Positions 8,563 to 17,135 of a stretch of 64,000 nt of DNA are shown here, one piece after another. Made by a program: the position numbers and the translations under genes. How positions within the stretch are numbered: position 1 is the stretch's first letter; the number at the start of each line of letters is the position of its first letter. The notes beneath the pieces were generated by a model. That model was not told the origin of the DNA. It saw only the letters and a program-made list of their open reading frames with translations, and made no database searches. Origin of the DNA: Cryobacterium sp. MP_M3 (lineage in GTDB: Bacteria; Actinomycetota; Actinomycetes; Actinomycetales; Microbacteriaceae); assembly GCF_015752155.1 (NCBI RefSeq), contig NZ_JADOVI010000002.1, forward strand, positions 1 through 64,000. Direction: 5' to 3'.

Positions 8563-9528
8563 ATGACTAGCCCGACCGATACGGCTGTGAATAGCAGCCA
8601 GTCTGCCGGGCCGGCGGACCGCACCCTCACTCGAGAGGGTGGGGGTGCGGTCCCGCGCAGATCCCGGTTCGAATGGACCTTTCTTCTGCTCGCGCTGCCC
8701 GGCCTGGCGATCTATATGGCCTTTCTCGTCTGGCCGGTCCTCGCATCATTCATCTACTCATTCACCCGATGGGACGGAATCAACGAACCCGTCTTTGCTG
8801 GCCTGACGAACTATCAACGGCTGTTCAGCGACCGTCAATACGGGCAGGCCCTGCTCACCACCCTGGCTTTCGCAGCCATCATCCTCGTGGGACAAGTCTC
8901 CGCCGGCTTAGGGCTCGCGTTGCTTCTCAATAAAGCCCGTCGCGGAACATCTCTGATGCGGGCGGCCTTCTTTACCCCCGCCCTGCTCAGCACCGCAGTG
9001 ATCGCCCTCATCTGGGGGTTCGTCTACAACCCGCTAGTAGGCGTTACGCCCCTCATTGCGCAAGGACTAGGAGCGACAACCGGGCCCCTTGCCGACGTAC
9101 TCGGCAACGCGTCCAGTGCAATCTGGGCCGTGAGCGGAGTGGTGATCTGGCAGTACGCCGGATACATCATGGTCATTTACCTCGCCGGTCTGAAAAATGT
9201 GCCGCTGGAAGTGTACGAAGCCGCCGACCTCGACGGAGCTACCGGCTGGCGCCGCTTCCGCTCAATCACGTGGCCTCTCATTGCACCGTCTACCACGGTG
9301 GCCGTGACGATCTCGCTGGCGGGCAACCTCAAACTATTCGACCAAGTCTTCCTGCTCACCGGGGGTGGCCCGGCCGGCGCCACCGACACCGCCGCCACAC
9401 TGATCTATCGCACTGCGTTCAGCAATTCCAACTATGGATACTCCGTCACCCAGTCGGTGATCCTCACGCTGTTGACCGTTGTGATCGTGATCGGTCAACG
9501 GGCACTCGCCTCAAGGAGCAACAAATGA
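8563..9528 (+). CDS. Sugar ABC transporter permease (MalF/UgpA type)
   Basis: The 321-residue membrane protein has a long cytosolic N-terminus (about 38 residues) and six predicted transmembrane segments. The EAA loop reads EVYEAADLDGATGWRRF, followed by ITWPLIAPS, which is the docking site for the ATPase. It starts one base after the binding-protein stop and overlaps the next permease by 4 bases (ATGA), so the genes are translationally coupled. It belongs to the CUT1 class of carbohydrate importers. Confidence 0.92.
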   Translation: MTSPTDTAVNSSQSAGPADRTLTREGGGAVPRRSRFEWTFLLLALPGLAIYMAFLVWPVLASFIYSFTRWDGINEPVFAGLTNYQRLFSDRQYGQALLTTLAFAAIILVGQVSAGLGLALLLNKARRGTSLMRAAFFTPALLSTAVIALIWGFVYNPLVGVTPLIAQGLGATTGPLADVLGNASSAIWAVSGVVIWQYAGYIMVIYLAGLKNVPLEVYEAADLDGATGWRRFRSITWPLIAPSTTVAVTISLAGNLKLFDQVFLLTGGGPAGATDTAATLIYRTAFSNSNYGYSVTQSVILTLLTVVIVIGQRALASRSNK

Positions 9529-10379
9529 CCATCACTACGTCTGGGTATCCTCGCCGGAAGGCTGCGAGTTCGGGACTGCGCGCTTTGGTGCTGGCGGTCG
9601 CGTTGGTGGCCATCATCGGACCGCTGGCGCTCATGGTCATCACATCGCTGAAGACGCAGGGAGAGATTTTCACCAGCCCGATTGCTCTGCCCGCAGCTCC
9701 CAGCCTCGACAACTACGTGAGGGCCTGGGAGCTCGGAGGGATCCCGGCCAAAGCGTTGAACAGTATCCTGGTGACGGTCGGCAGTGTCGGGATTGCGACG
9801 ATCGCTGGAGCATGCGCAGGGTATGTCGCCGCGAGAATCAGGCCCCGATGGGTCGGCGGGGCGGTGACCGCTATCTTCGCGTTCGGACTGTTTCTGCCCG
9901 CGCAGAGTGCCCTGGTTACCCTCTTCGTCCAGATGCAGCAACTGGGACTCACCGGCACCCTTTGGCCCATCATCCTGGTGGACACTGCCACGCAACTGCC
10001 TTTGACCGTCGTCATTTTTGCTGCATTCTTCGCCTCGTTGCCGGAGGAGATTGAGGAAGCCGCGTTTGTGGATGGGCTCGGGCGGTTTGGAGTGCTCTCG
10101 AGGATTGTCATCCCAATTGCCAAACCGGCGATCGCCACAAGCATCATCCTCGGAGTTGTCGCCGTCTGGAATGAGTTCTTCGTAGCACTGATATTTGCTA
10201 CCGATCCGTCGCTGCAAACTCTTCCGATTGGCTTGGCCGCATTCCGCGGCAATTTCGCCACAGACTGGGGAGCATCGCTTGCGTACAGCACCATGGTCGC
10301 CGTGCCAGTGCTGATCCTCTACGTGGTTCTGCAGCGATACATCATGGACGGCGTCGCGTCGGGAGCCGTGCGCGGCTAA
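9525..10379 (+). CDS. Sugar ABC transporter permease (MalG/UgpE type)
   Basis: The 284-residue protein has six transmembrane segments and an EAA loop with EEAAFVDGLGRFGVLSRIV. The start is the ATG of the ATGA overlap with the preceding permease, behind AAGGAG. With its partner it forms the membrane channel of a CUT1 importer. No ATP-binding subunit is encoded nearby. In actinobacteria such systems usually share a chromosomal MsiK-type ATPase encoded elsewhere. Confidence 0.92.
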   Translation: MTITTSGYPRRKAASSGLRALVLAVALVAIIGPLALMVITSLKTQGEIFTSPIALPAAPSLDNYVRAWELGGIPAKALNSILVTVGSVGIATIAGACAGYVAARIRPRWVGGAVTAIFAFGLFLPAQSALVTLFVQMQQLGLTGTLWPIILVDTATQLPLTVVIFAAFFASLPEEIEEAAFVDGLGRFGVLSRIVIPIAKPAIATSIILGVVAVWNEFFVALIFATDPSLQTLPIGLAAFRGNFATDWGASLAYSTMVAVPVLILYVVLQRYIMDGVASGAVRG

Positions 10380-10433
10380 CCGTCCCCACACAAAAACAAT
10401 CAGCTCACAACGAACGTAGGAAAAGGAAGAATC

Positions 10434-11855
10434 ATGGCTGGCTGGGCAAACTCAAGAGAGCTCCTGAATGAGGAACTTCGGCAAAGTGTCGAAGAGGGCA
10501 AAGATCCTGCGGCCGTCGCCGAAGTAGCGGACAAACTCGCCGACACCATCACCGCTGCCGAAGCACAGGACCTTCATGAGCGACTCGTCCGCCTCCCGCT
10601 ACGACGCGATTTTCCTTTCACTGAACCAAACTCCCTTGACGGGATTCGTGCGTTGAGGGAGCGCCCGCAGCACCAACCTGACGATCGGCCCACCGATCTG
10701 AAGGACGCCATGCACGGGGCCTGGCTCGGACGAGCAATCGGATGCGCGCTCGGGAAACCGGTCGAAGCCTTCATGCTGCCACATTCCGACCCATCCTGGA
10801 TCAGGCAGCGAAACTACTTGACGGCCATCTCCGCCGAGGAGTGGCCCATCCGCGGGTACATCCCCGAACACTCCCCAGCCGCGGAACAAACTGGTGAAAT
10901 TTGGTGCCCTGCGTCCACCCGCGAGCACATCGCGTATATGGAATCCGACGACGACATCCGGTACACCGTACTGGGGCAACTGATCCTTGGTCGCTACGGC
11001 ATCGATTTCACCTCCGCCGACGTCGCACGAACGTGGCTGGACCGCCTTCCATACAACTGGGTCTGCACCGCCGAAACGCAGGCCTACCGAAACCTTGTAG
11101 GCCATTACGACGCTGTCCGATACCAAGACCCCGCCTTCGAGCCCGAAGACGACTCTGTCATCGACTGGGAGTCAGTGGCTACCACGATGAATCCCTACCG
11201 GGAGTGGATAGGCGCACAAATCCGGGTCGACGCCTACGGGTACGCAGCACCAGGCAGGCCGGAACTTGCCGCTGAGCTCGCGTTCCGTGATGCGCGCATC
11301 AGCCACGTCAAAAACGGCGTATACGGGGCAATGCTCTGTGCCGCCATGATCGCTGAGGCCTTCATCACCCGAGACGTACACAGAATTGTCGAGGCGGGCT
11401 TGGGGGAGATACCCGCAACTTCGCGCCTGTTTGCGGCGGTACGAGAGACGATAGACATCTGTGCTGCCCACGGCAATTCTTTCGACGATTTCGAACAGAT
11501 TATTGCGGAGCTCTATGAAGCGTTCGGCTCCTACCACGCCACCCACACCATTAACAACGCGTGCGTCGTCGTTGCAGCCCTGCTGGTCAGCGGCGGAGAC
11601 TTCCATACCGCGACTACGTTTGCGGTGATGGCGGGGTGGGATACCGATTGTAATGGCGCTACGGTCGGTTCGATCGTCGGTGCGTTGAACGGAGCGTCTT
11701 CGATCCCTGCCGCCTGGGCCGATCCTCTGAATGACACTTTGAAATCGCAAGTGGCGGGCTACCATCCCATCGCGATCTCAGAATGTGCGTCGCGGTCTGT
11801 GGACATCGCGAACAGCGGCGGGCCACACCCCACTTGGAAGCAGTGGGTGCAATAA
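10434..11855 (+). CDS. ADP-ribosylglycohydrolase-fold protein
   Basis: The 473-residue protein has an N-terminal helical extension (1-88) and then the ARH fold. GAWLGRAIGCALGKPVE (95-111) is the typical first motif. MESDDDIRYTVLG (169-181) and WDTDCNGATVG (402-412) carry the two metal-binding aspartate clusters. ARH proteins hydrolyse ADP-ribose links or related N-/O-glycosidic bonds with Mg2+. It starts 54 bases after the permease behind AAGGAAG, in the same operon. Location with sugar uptake genes suggests a role on a glycoside or nucleoside rather than on ADP-ribosylated protein, but this is inference. The first cluster is SDDD and not the common TDDT, so activity should not be assumed. 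Confidence 0.82.
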   Translation: MAGWANSRELLNEELRQSVEEGKDPAAVAEVADKLADTITAAEAQDLHERLVRLPLRRDFPFTEPNSLDGIRALRERPQHQPDDRPTDLKDAMHGAWLGRAIGCALGKPVEAFMLPHSDPSWIRQRNYLTAISAEEWPIRGYIPEHSPAAEQTGEIWCPASTREHIAYMESDDDIRYTVLGQLILGRYGIDFTSADVARTWLDRLPYNWVCTAETQAYRNLVGHYDAVRYQDPAFEPEDDSVIDWESVATTMNPYREWIGAQIRVDAYGYAAPGRPELAAELAFRDARISHVKNGVYGAMLCAAMIAEAFITRDVHRIVEAGLGEIPATSRLFAAVRETIDICAAHGNSFDDFEQIIAELYEAFGSYHATHTINNACVVVAALLVSGGDFHTATTFAVMAGWDTDCNGATVGSIVGALNGASSIPAAWADPLNDTLKSQVAGYHPIAISECASRSVDIANSGGPHPTWKQWVQ

Positions 11856-11904
11856 CCCAGCTCGGTATGTCGACAAGGCCGACATCGGGAGCCCACGTCG
11901 ACTG

Positions 11905-11947
11905 TCGGGCCTGATGCAGGAGCTGGCGACACCTGCATCAGACCCGA
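11905..11947. repeat. Hairpin with 16-bp arms after the sugar operon
   Basis: The arm TCGGGCCTGATGCAGG (11905-11920) pairs with CCTGCATCAGACCCGA (11932-11947) across 11 bases, with one mismatch. It lies 50 bases after the operon's last stop codon and 6 bases before the first regulator relic. No T-run follows. It could terminate the sugar operon, or be the scar of a lost insertion element. Confidence 0.6.
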
Positions 11948-11952
11948 ATTAC

Positions 11953-12209
11953 GCATCGGGGCGATCGACTTGTACACGAATCAGCCCTATCAACTCGGTG
12001 AGCAAGATATTCGGCACATAGAGGTCCTCACAACCGTCGTGAGCCGGATGGTCCTCTCTCGAGCTCTCAGACTGTCCGAGAGTGACCTTGTGGGTGAGGC
12101 GGACACGGCCACCCGGAGAGCGTTCTCTCGCCGGGAGATTCATCAAGCCACGGGCATGGTCCTGGCGCAGCTGGGCATTCCCGCCGCGGATGCCTTCACG
12201 AAAAGCAGA
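11953..12209 (+). pseudogene. GAF-ANTAR regulator remnant, ends only
   Basis: The frame reads the end of a GAF domain (RIGAIDLYTNQPYQLG) and then an ANTAR-like segment (FSRREIHQATGMVLAQLG). It breaks off at AADAFTKSR and runs directly into the start of the next gene. Intact relatives have a whole GAF domain of about 140 residues before this point and a full ANTAR tail after it. Both are missing. ANTAR proteins bind RNA hairpins and act as antiterminators. The reading frame is open here but has no proper start. Confidence 0.65.
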
Positions 12210-12221
12210 TCGAAGGGTCCC

Positions 12222-12822
12222 ATGATTGACAGCACTCGCGAAGATCGCTTGATCGACACCTTCGCGACCCTCGCTGACACTCTCGTAGCCGATTGCGACG
12301 TGGTCGATCGTCTACAGACGCTGGTCGAGAGTTGCGCGGATCTCTTCGACATTGCAGCGGTGGGCATCCTCTTGGCGGATGACGACGGCGAGTTGGAGGT
12401 GCTCGCCTCGACAAGCGAGGCGAGCAGGCTTGTCGAGATCATGCAATTGAGTGCCCGTGCGGGACCCTGTGTGGAATCCTTCACGACCGGCGCGGTCGTA
12501 TCGCGGCGCACTCAACCTGCTGTCCAACCTTCCCGGCGCACTACCGCCCCAGGACGTTCGAGCCGCGCAGGCCCTGGCCGACGTGGCGACGATTGGAATC
12601 CTTCAGGAACGCACTCTCCGAGAAAGCATGTCCGTCCGCGAACAGCTCACCAACGCACTGACGTCCCGGGTAGTGATCGAACAGGCCAAAGGCGTGCTCG
12701 CGCACTCTCGCGGCATCTCCATGGAGGAAGCGTTCACGCTGCTCAGGACGTACGCCCGAACCAACCGCTTGCTGCTCTCGCGAGTGGCCCAAGGCCTCGT
12801 TGAGCAAACCCTGGTGATCTGA
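12222..12822 (+). pseudogene. GAF-ANTAR regulator gene with internal deletion and frameshift
   Basis: From ATG 12222 the frame gives DSTREDRLIDTFATLADTL and a GAF beginning (GILLADDDGELEVLAS, AGPCVESFTTGAVVS). At about 12,504 it jumps frame and continues as GALNLLSNLPGALPPQDV, then RAAQALADVATIGILQ, then an ANTAR domain (VIEQAKGVLAHSRGISMEEA) to the stop at 12,822. Roughly 50 codons of the middle GAF domain that relatives have are absent, and the deletion is not a multiple of three. The product is dead. Together with the preceding remnant it represents a former tandem pair of GAF-ANTAR genes. Confidence 0.7.
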
Positions 12823-12989
12823 GGCCTCCGGCTCGAAGATTGCCGGCCGGCGCACAGTTCGTGCACGTCAAGATATGGACTCGTACTCGTGATCTGCATT
12901 ATCGAGGACAAGCGGGCCCGAGACCGTTTGACGTAACGAGGCCGCCGAAGCACCGAGAAACGCACCGTCGAAGGACACCTAGTCGAAGG

Positions 12990-13415
12990 CCAAGTCACCA
13001 CGAACTGAAAGCAAGCCCTCGATCAACTCACCATGGTCTACCCAGACCGAATCAACCCGCACCTCTAACCAATTCCCGACACGTATACATACGACTTGCC
13101 AGGCTCCGACTTCGGGCAAGAAGACCGCCCAGGCAGAGGAACCAACATCGACCGATCGGCTCGGACGGAATCTGCTGCATCATGGTCGCGCGGAACGGCA
13201 TCGTCCAAGTCCGCCAAACCCGATTCCACATCAGCCGCGCCCTCGCCGGCCAGACCCTCTAACTCGTCGAGACCACCGACCACCTCCTCGTCTTCGACGA
13301 CGAAGGCACCGAGATCCTGGAATTCAGCTGGCCCGAGCCCGGCACCGCCTACGTCAGCTCCGGCAGACCGCGCGGACGGCGACCGAAAACCATCAAACTG
13401 TCACCGATGTCCTGA
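12990..13415 (+). pseudogene. IS481-type transposase remnant (C-terminal part)
   Basis: The last part reads ARNGIVQVRQTRFHISRA, then a stop at 13,260-13,262, then LLVFDDEGTEILEFSWPEPG and SSGRPRGRR, ending with TGA at 13,413-13,415. This is the C-terminal beta domain typical of IS481-family transposases. The catalytic DDE core is not recognisable. Upstream of about 13,100 the match is lost to frame changes. The stop codon lies inside the first end repeat, as in some intact elements. The left limit given is approximate. Confidence 0.6.
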
Positions 13416-13475
13416 TACAGGAAGTGTTACCGATGTCCTGATAGAGAATTGTCACCCCTGTCCCGATGCATCACA
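13399..13475. repeat. Triple 25-26 bp repeats at the IS481-like element end
   Basis: Three imperfect copies begin at 13399 (TGTCACCGATGTCCTGAT), 13425 (TGTTACCGATGTCCTGAT) and 13450 (TGTCACCCCTGTCCCGAT). The spacing of 26 and 25 bases resembles transposase-binding repeats. They overlap the 3' end of the transposase relic and mark the right end of the element. Confidence 0.65.
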
Positions 13476-13599
13476 CATCACAGCGGCATTGCTACCGTGC
13501 CCACATTTTGCCCACACTTGCCAGAAATCACTGTGATTCTTCAAGTTCCCGAGTGACCGAAAAACGTTGAAATTACGCGGAAGTTGGCCTTGTGTGAGG

Positions 13600-13642
13600 C
13601 CATGGCTGGGGCGGATCTAGGGTTCGAGTCCCAGTGGGGGCA
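13600..13642 (+). other. tRNA 3'-end fragment, possible attachment-site scar
   Basis: A T-arm with consensus GGGTTCGAGTCCC (13,620-13,632) is followed by TGGGGGC (13,635-13,641) as an acceptor 3' strand and an A discriminator. A matching GCCCCCA 5' strand and the D and anticodon arms are not visible upstream, so this is not a whole tRNA. Integrases commonly use the tRNA 3' end as attB, which leaves such a fragment at the far end of an island. The minus strand shows the familiar spurious peptide pattern CPHWDSNPRS that arises from tRNA sequence. The isoacceptor cannot be named. Confidence 0.6.
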
Positions 13643-13744
13643 CAGGAATGCCTGATCACATCTGGTGTCAGGCGACGAGTGACACGAGATCGCCGGTACC
13701 AACGGCGCGCGATTCCGCCTGACGCCGAAGCGCAACGGCCCGAT

Positions 13745-14368
13745 TCACTCGGCCGTGGACCTCTGTATGCCGCGCGCGGACCGCACTGACCGGTAGTGCC
13801 GCGCCGCACGGGCGCGGTTGCCGCAGGCGACAGAGCACCATTCCCGGCGGGGGTGTGTTTTCGCGAAGTACAGCACGCACCCTGGCGCGTGACAAGCCCG
13901 CAGCCGGGCACCGTTCTCGCCCAACTGGTGTTGGGCGTCGCCGGCGATTTCGGCCAGGCAGGCGTCCACCGGAGAGGCCGGAGAATCGGCGGAGAGTTCC
14001 AGGACTGCGCCATCGAGGCGTAATCGTGGAATCGGACGCTTGCCGGCGGCGGCGTTCACGATACGAACCGCCTCCTCCACGCCGGCAATGGCCGACGCGG
14101 CGGCGGGACGCTGATCGCCCGTGATGTGGGCCGCCAGTCGGCGCACCGCGTCGCGCAGGTCCCGTGCGCTCAGGAACTCCGCTACCGTTGCGGCGACCCC
14201 CGAACGGTCGACGCCGACGGCGTCCAGCCACGCGTCCAGGTCCGATGGCGCCGCGAAGTCGTCATGCAGGCCGTCCGTGTCTGCCCAGATCGTCGCCATC
14301 AGCCGCACGGGGACCGGCTCGTCGGCGAGCACCCACTCGTGCTCCGGTCGTTCATTCTCCATGGACAC
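13745..14368 (-). CDS. CGNR zinc-finger transcriptional regulator
   Basis: The 207-residue protein has an N-terminal ligand-like ABATE domain (about 20-150) and a C-terminal CGNR zinc finger. The finger cysteines are Cys159, Cys164 (CHAPGC), Cys178 and Cys182 (WCSVACGNRARAARHY). CGNR proteins are stress-related DNA-binding regulators. It is divergent from the AhpD-like gene, and a 9-bp inverted repeat lies between them, so it probably represses itself and that gene. The start is GTG 14368; ATG 14362, two codons on, is an alternative. Confidence 0.85.
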   Translation of the reverse strand: MSMENERPEHEWVLADEPVPVRLMATIWADTDGLHDDFAAPSDLDAWLDAVGVDRSGVAATVAEFLSARDLRDAVRRLAAHITGDQRPAAASAIAGVEEAVRIVNAAAGKRPIPRLRLDGAVLELSADSPASPVDACLAEIAGDAQHQLGENGARLRACHAPGCVLYFAKTHPRREWCSVACGNRARAARHYRSVRSARGIQRSTAE

Positions 14369-14396
14369 AATCTATCACGGAAGAAAAGAGTTGCAT

Positions 14397-14429
14397 CCGT
14401 TAGAACATTCATGGTAGAACTTCTAACGG
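14397..14429. promoter_or_regulatory. Inverted repeat between the CGNR regulator and ahpD-like gene
   Basis: CCGTTAGAA (14,397-14,405) and TTCTAACGG (14,421-14,429) form a perfect 9-bp inverted repeat across 15 bases. Shorter TTAGAAC-like copies occur nearby (for example in GCATTAGAACC at about 14,448). This AT-rich patch separates two divergent starts, so it is the likely operator for the CGNR regulator. Confidence 0.6.
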
Positions 14430-14471
14430 AAGAAGTTCAATTCATGCATTAGAACCTAAGAGAGAACAATC

Positions 14472-15023
14472 ATGATCGCCACCACTGCCGCTACCATCGC
14501 TCCCGTCCAGCCCGAGACGGCCACAGGCCTCGCCAAGGACCTGCTCGACCAGGTGCAGAAGGGACTGGGTCTCGTTCCCAACATGACGAAGGTCATGGCC
14601 AACAGCCCCGCGCTGCTGAAGGGATACCTCGCTTTGTCCGCTGCAGTCGGATCCGGCAGCCTCCCCGCGGCGGTGCGCGAGCGCCTGGCGATCTCCACCG
14701 CGCAGTTGAACGGTTGCGAGTACTGCCTCTCCGCCCACACCTACATCGGCGGCAACATCGCCAAGGTGGATGCCGCCGAGCTCGACGCCGCGCGTCGCGC
14801 CGAGTCGAGTGACCCGCATGTCGCCGCACTGCTGAAGCTCTCCAACACCATCGCCGAGAATGCCGGCGCCGTCGAAGACCAGGCGATCGCCGCTGCACGG
14901 GCCGCGGGGGTCACCGACCAGGAGATCGGTGAGCTGGTCGCCAACCTCGCGCTGAACATCCTCACCAACTATTTCAACGTCCTCGCCGATGTGGAAAACG
15001 ACTGGCCCGTCGTCGGGCTGTAA
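14472..15023 (+). CDS. Carboxymuconolactone decarboxylase / AhpD-like protein
   Basis: The 183-residue all-helical protein carries the AhpD catalytic signature in GCEYCLSAHT (Cys82, Cys85, His89). AhpD-type proteins reduce peroxiredoxins or act as alkylhydroperoxidases through the CxxC pair. The length and the fused second helical half fit the peroxidase-related subfamily rather than true decarboxylases. It is divergent from the CGNR regulator and heads a run of redox-related genes. No ahpC is present in the window. Confidence 0.85.
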   Translation: MIATTAATIAPVQPETATGLAKDLLDQVQKGLGLVPNMTKVMANSPALLKGYLALSAAVGSGSLPAAVRERLAISTAQLNGCEYCLSAHTYIGGNIAKVDAAELDAARRAESSDPHVAALLKLSNTIAENAGAVEDQAIAAARAAGVTDQEIGELVANLALNILTNYFNVLADVENDWPVVGL

Positions 15024-15046
15024 GCCGCGACGCGACCCTCACGGAG

Positions 15047-16003
15047 ATGATGCCGATGGCTGGCCCTGAGCAGCTCGCCGACGTGGGCTTCCACGCCGGC
15101 GAGCGGGCAGTGCAGCGCAAGGCCGGGGTGGAGAAGGACGCGGCCCGTCTGTCCCGGATGCTCGAGCCCGTCACGCTGACCGGCGGCATCGCCGGATTCC
15201 TCAGCGACCGGACGTTCGTCGTCATCTCCGGGAGGGACGCCGCGGGGCGTCTCTGGACGTCCCCGCTGGTCGGCCCTCCCGGGTTCCTGGAGGTGCTGTC
15301 CGACACCATCCTCGCGGTCCATGCCGTGATCCCCGCAGGAGATCCGCTCCACGGGCTGCCCGTAGGCCAGAAGATCGGGATGACAGCGGTCGAATTCGCC
15401 ACCCGGCGCCGGGTGCGCCTCAACGGCATCCTCACCGTGAGTGACGGTGACCTTCTCCTCGTCGAGGTCGAGCAGGCCTTTGGCAACTGCCCGCAGTACA
15501 TCCAGCAATGCATTCTCGCGCCCGTCGACCTCGACCGGGGCGGCCTTGATCAGGTCCGGTACGGCAGCACGCTCGAGCCGCAAGACATCGCGCTGGTCCA
15601 GGCTGCCGACACGTTCTTCCTCGGCACCGCGCACCCCGGACGGGGAACGGATGCATCCCACCGCGGCGGCCCGGCCGGGGTCGTCCGCGCAGACGGACAC
15701 GGACTGTGGTGGCCCGATTACACGGGCAACAATCTCTTCAACAGCCTCGGCAACCTCGCCGTGAACTCCGAAGCAGCACTGTTGTTCTTCGACTTCACCA
15801 CGGGGCAGACGCTCCACCTGTCCGGCACGACCGAGATCGAATGGGGCGAACCCGGCCGCCCTGGAGACGACGGACACACCGGCCGAATCGCACGATTCAC
15901 CCTGCAACGCCTCGTGGCCGGGCCGCTGCTCCCGGCACGGGAGACCGCTCAACCCCCCTCCGCGCAACCCCGCGCTGACCGATTGACGAGGAGAGTCCGA
16001 TGA
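15047..16003 (+). CDS. Pyridoxamine 5'-phosphate oxidase-like flavoprotein
   Basis: The 318-residue protein has the split-barrel FMN-binding fold: [21 protein letters not shown] near residues 50-70 (shown in part), and a distal half with [12 protein letters not shown] and [10 protein letters not shown]. Large members of this family bind FMN or haem-like cofactors and reduce small organics; the substrate is unknown here. It is 23 bases after the AhpD-like stop and overlaps the next gene by 4 bases. A start at the third ATG (15056) is also possible given the CGGAG site upstream. Confidence 0.8.
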   Translation: MMPMAGPEQLADVGFHAGERAVQRKAGVEKDAARLSRMLEPVTLTGGIAGFLSDRTFVVISGRDAAGRLWTSPLVGPPGFLEVLSDTILAVHAVIPAGDPLHGLPVGQKIGMTAVEFATRRRVRLNGILTVSDGDLLLVEVEQAFGNCPQYIQQCILAPVDLDRGGLDQVRYGSTLEPQDIALVQAADTFFLGTAHPGRGTDASHRGGPAGVVRADGHGLWWPDYTGNNLFNSLGNLAVNSEAALLFFDFTTGQTLHLSGTTEIEWGEPGRPGDDGHTGRIARFTLQRLVAGPLLPARETAQPPSAQPRADRLTRRVR

Positions 16004-16461
16004 CCGAAACCCGCCCCCCGTTCCCACCATTCGATCTGGCCTCGGCCCTGCAGAAGGTGCAGGCAGCCGAGGACGGCTGGAACAGCCGCGACCCCGAGAG
16101 GGTCGCCCTCGCCTATACGCCGGACTCAATCTGGCGCAACCGCGACGTGCACGTCGTCGGTCGGCCGGCCATCATCGAGTTCCTCACCGCGAAATGGCAA
16201 CGCGAGCACGACTACGCACTCCGCAAGGGGCTGTGGGGCTTCCGCGAAAACCGGATCGCCGTCCGGTTCCAGTACGAATGGCACGACGATCACGGCAAGT
16301 GGTGGCGCAGCTACGGCAACGAACTCTGGGAGTTCGAGTCCAGCGGGCCCATGAGCCGTCGCGAGGCATCCATCAACGACCACGAGATCACCGCGGCCGA
16401 ACGACGCATTTTCGGGTCCCGTCCACAGTCCGAACTCGGCGTCGACTTTCCGGTGTGGTGA
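16000..16461 (+). CDS. DUF1348 family NTF2-fold protein
   Basis: The 153-residue protein has the pattern of nuclear-transport-factor-2/SnoaL-like DUF1348 proteins: [20 protein letters not shown], then [20 protein letters not shown], then a tryptophan-rich sheet around [20 protein letters not shown]. These are small cytosolic cone-shaped proteins of unknown substrate. It overlaps the preceding flavoprotein gene by 4 bases (ATGA), so the two are translated together. Confidence 0.85.
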   Translation: MTETRPPFPPFDLASALQKVQAAEDGWNSRDPERVALAYTPDSIWRNRDVHVVGRPAIIEFLTAKWQREHDYALRKGLWGFRENRIAVRFQYEWHDDHGKWWRSYGNELWEFESSGPMSRREASINDHEITAAERRIFGSRPQSELGVDFPVW

Positions 16462-16486
16462 TGGCCCTGGTCACCGGCGGTGGCCG

Positions 16487-17029
16487 CTACGCGTCCGTGC
16501 TGTTCCGCTGCTCCTGATCGAGCATCGTGGTCCACCAGCGGGCCAGTGCGTCGCGCTCCGGCTGCGTTCTGATCGTGCCGGAGTCAACCATGTCGCGGGT
16601 GATCGGGAGGTCGATGCAGGCCCGGTCGAGAATCTGTGCATCGACGTAGCCGAGGACCGACTCCAAAGTGGCAATGGCACCGTGGCCGCGCCCGGGGGCA
16701 GCCGCGTTGATCCACGCAACGGGCTTCCCGGAGACCACCTCGCTGCCGACGGTCCAGTCCAGGAGGTTCTTGAAGCTGCCGGGCAAGGTGCCGGCGTATT
16801 CGGGCGTGCTGAATACGACCGCATCCGCAGCAATGATCTGTTCCCGCAGCTCCGCTACCGTGGCGGGAACGGGGTCGCGGTCGTCATCAGGGTTGAAGGC
16901 GGGTAGTGCCGACAGACCCTGATAGACGATCGCCGCAGAGCCGGCGGGAGCCAGTTCGCGCACGGTAGCCAACGCGGCGTTGTTGGTCGATGATTGCCGT
17001 GTACTGCCTGAAACGAGCAGGAGTCTCAT
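16487..17029 (-). CDS. NADPH-dependent FMN reductase
   Basis: The 180-residue protein is a flavodoxin-fold reductase. It has the FMN phosphate loop LLVSGSTRQSST at its N-terminus and the isoalloxazine-side motif FSTPEYAGTLPGSFKNLLDW. It would supply reduced FMN or reduce quinones and azo compounds. It converges with the DUF1348 gene. I set the start at the ATG at 17029, where the fold begins; a longer in-frame extension to 17170 would overlap the divergent gene and carries no homology. Confidence 0.88.
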   Translation of the reverse strand: MRLLLVSGSTRQSSTNNAALATVRELAPAGSAAIVYQGLSALPAFNPDDDRDPVPATVAELREQIIAADAVVFSTPEYAGTLPGSFKNLLDWTVGSEVVSGKPVAWINAAAPGRGHGAIATLESVLGYVDAQILDRACIDLPITRDMVDSGTIRTQPERDALARWWTTMLDQEQRNSTDA

Positions 17030-17135
17030 GATGATGCGTCCCGTTTTGACAAGAGGTGGAGGAACCAGGTCGAGCCAATCGTACAGAGTCCCCCGCGACG
17101 GGCGACCCTCTCCGTGAACCACCGACAGAAGGAAC

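Noticed and set aside
13560..13645. A complete tRNA gene
   Set aside because: Only the T-arm and acceptor 3' strand fit. I could not form a matching 5' acceptor, D-arm or anticodon arm.
1..13650. Prophage
   Set aside because: No integrase, terminase, capsid, tail or lysis gene is recognisable; only IS remnants and metabolic genes are present.
13541..14013. Minus-strand frames containing CPHWDSNPRS and CAPTGTRTLDPP
   Set aside because: These are typical spurious peptides from the antisense of a tRNA T-arm. They support the tRNA-fragment call rather than a gene.
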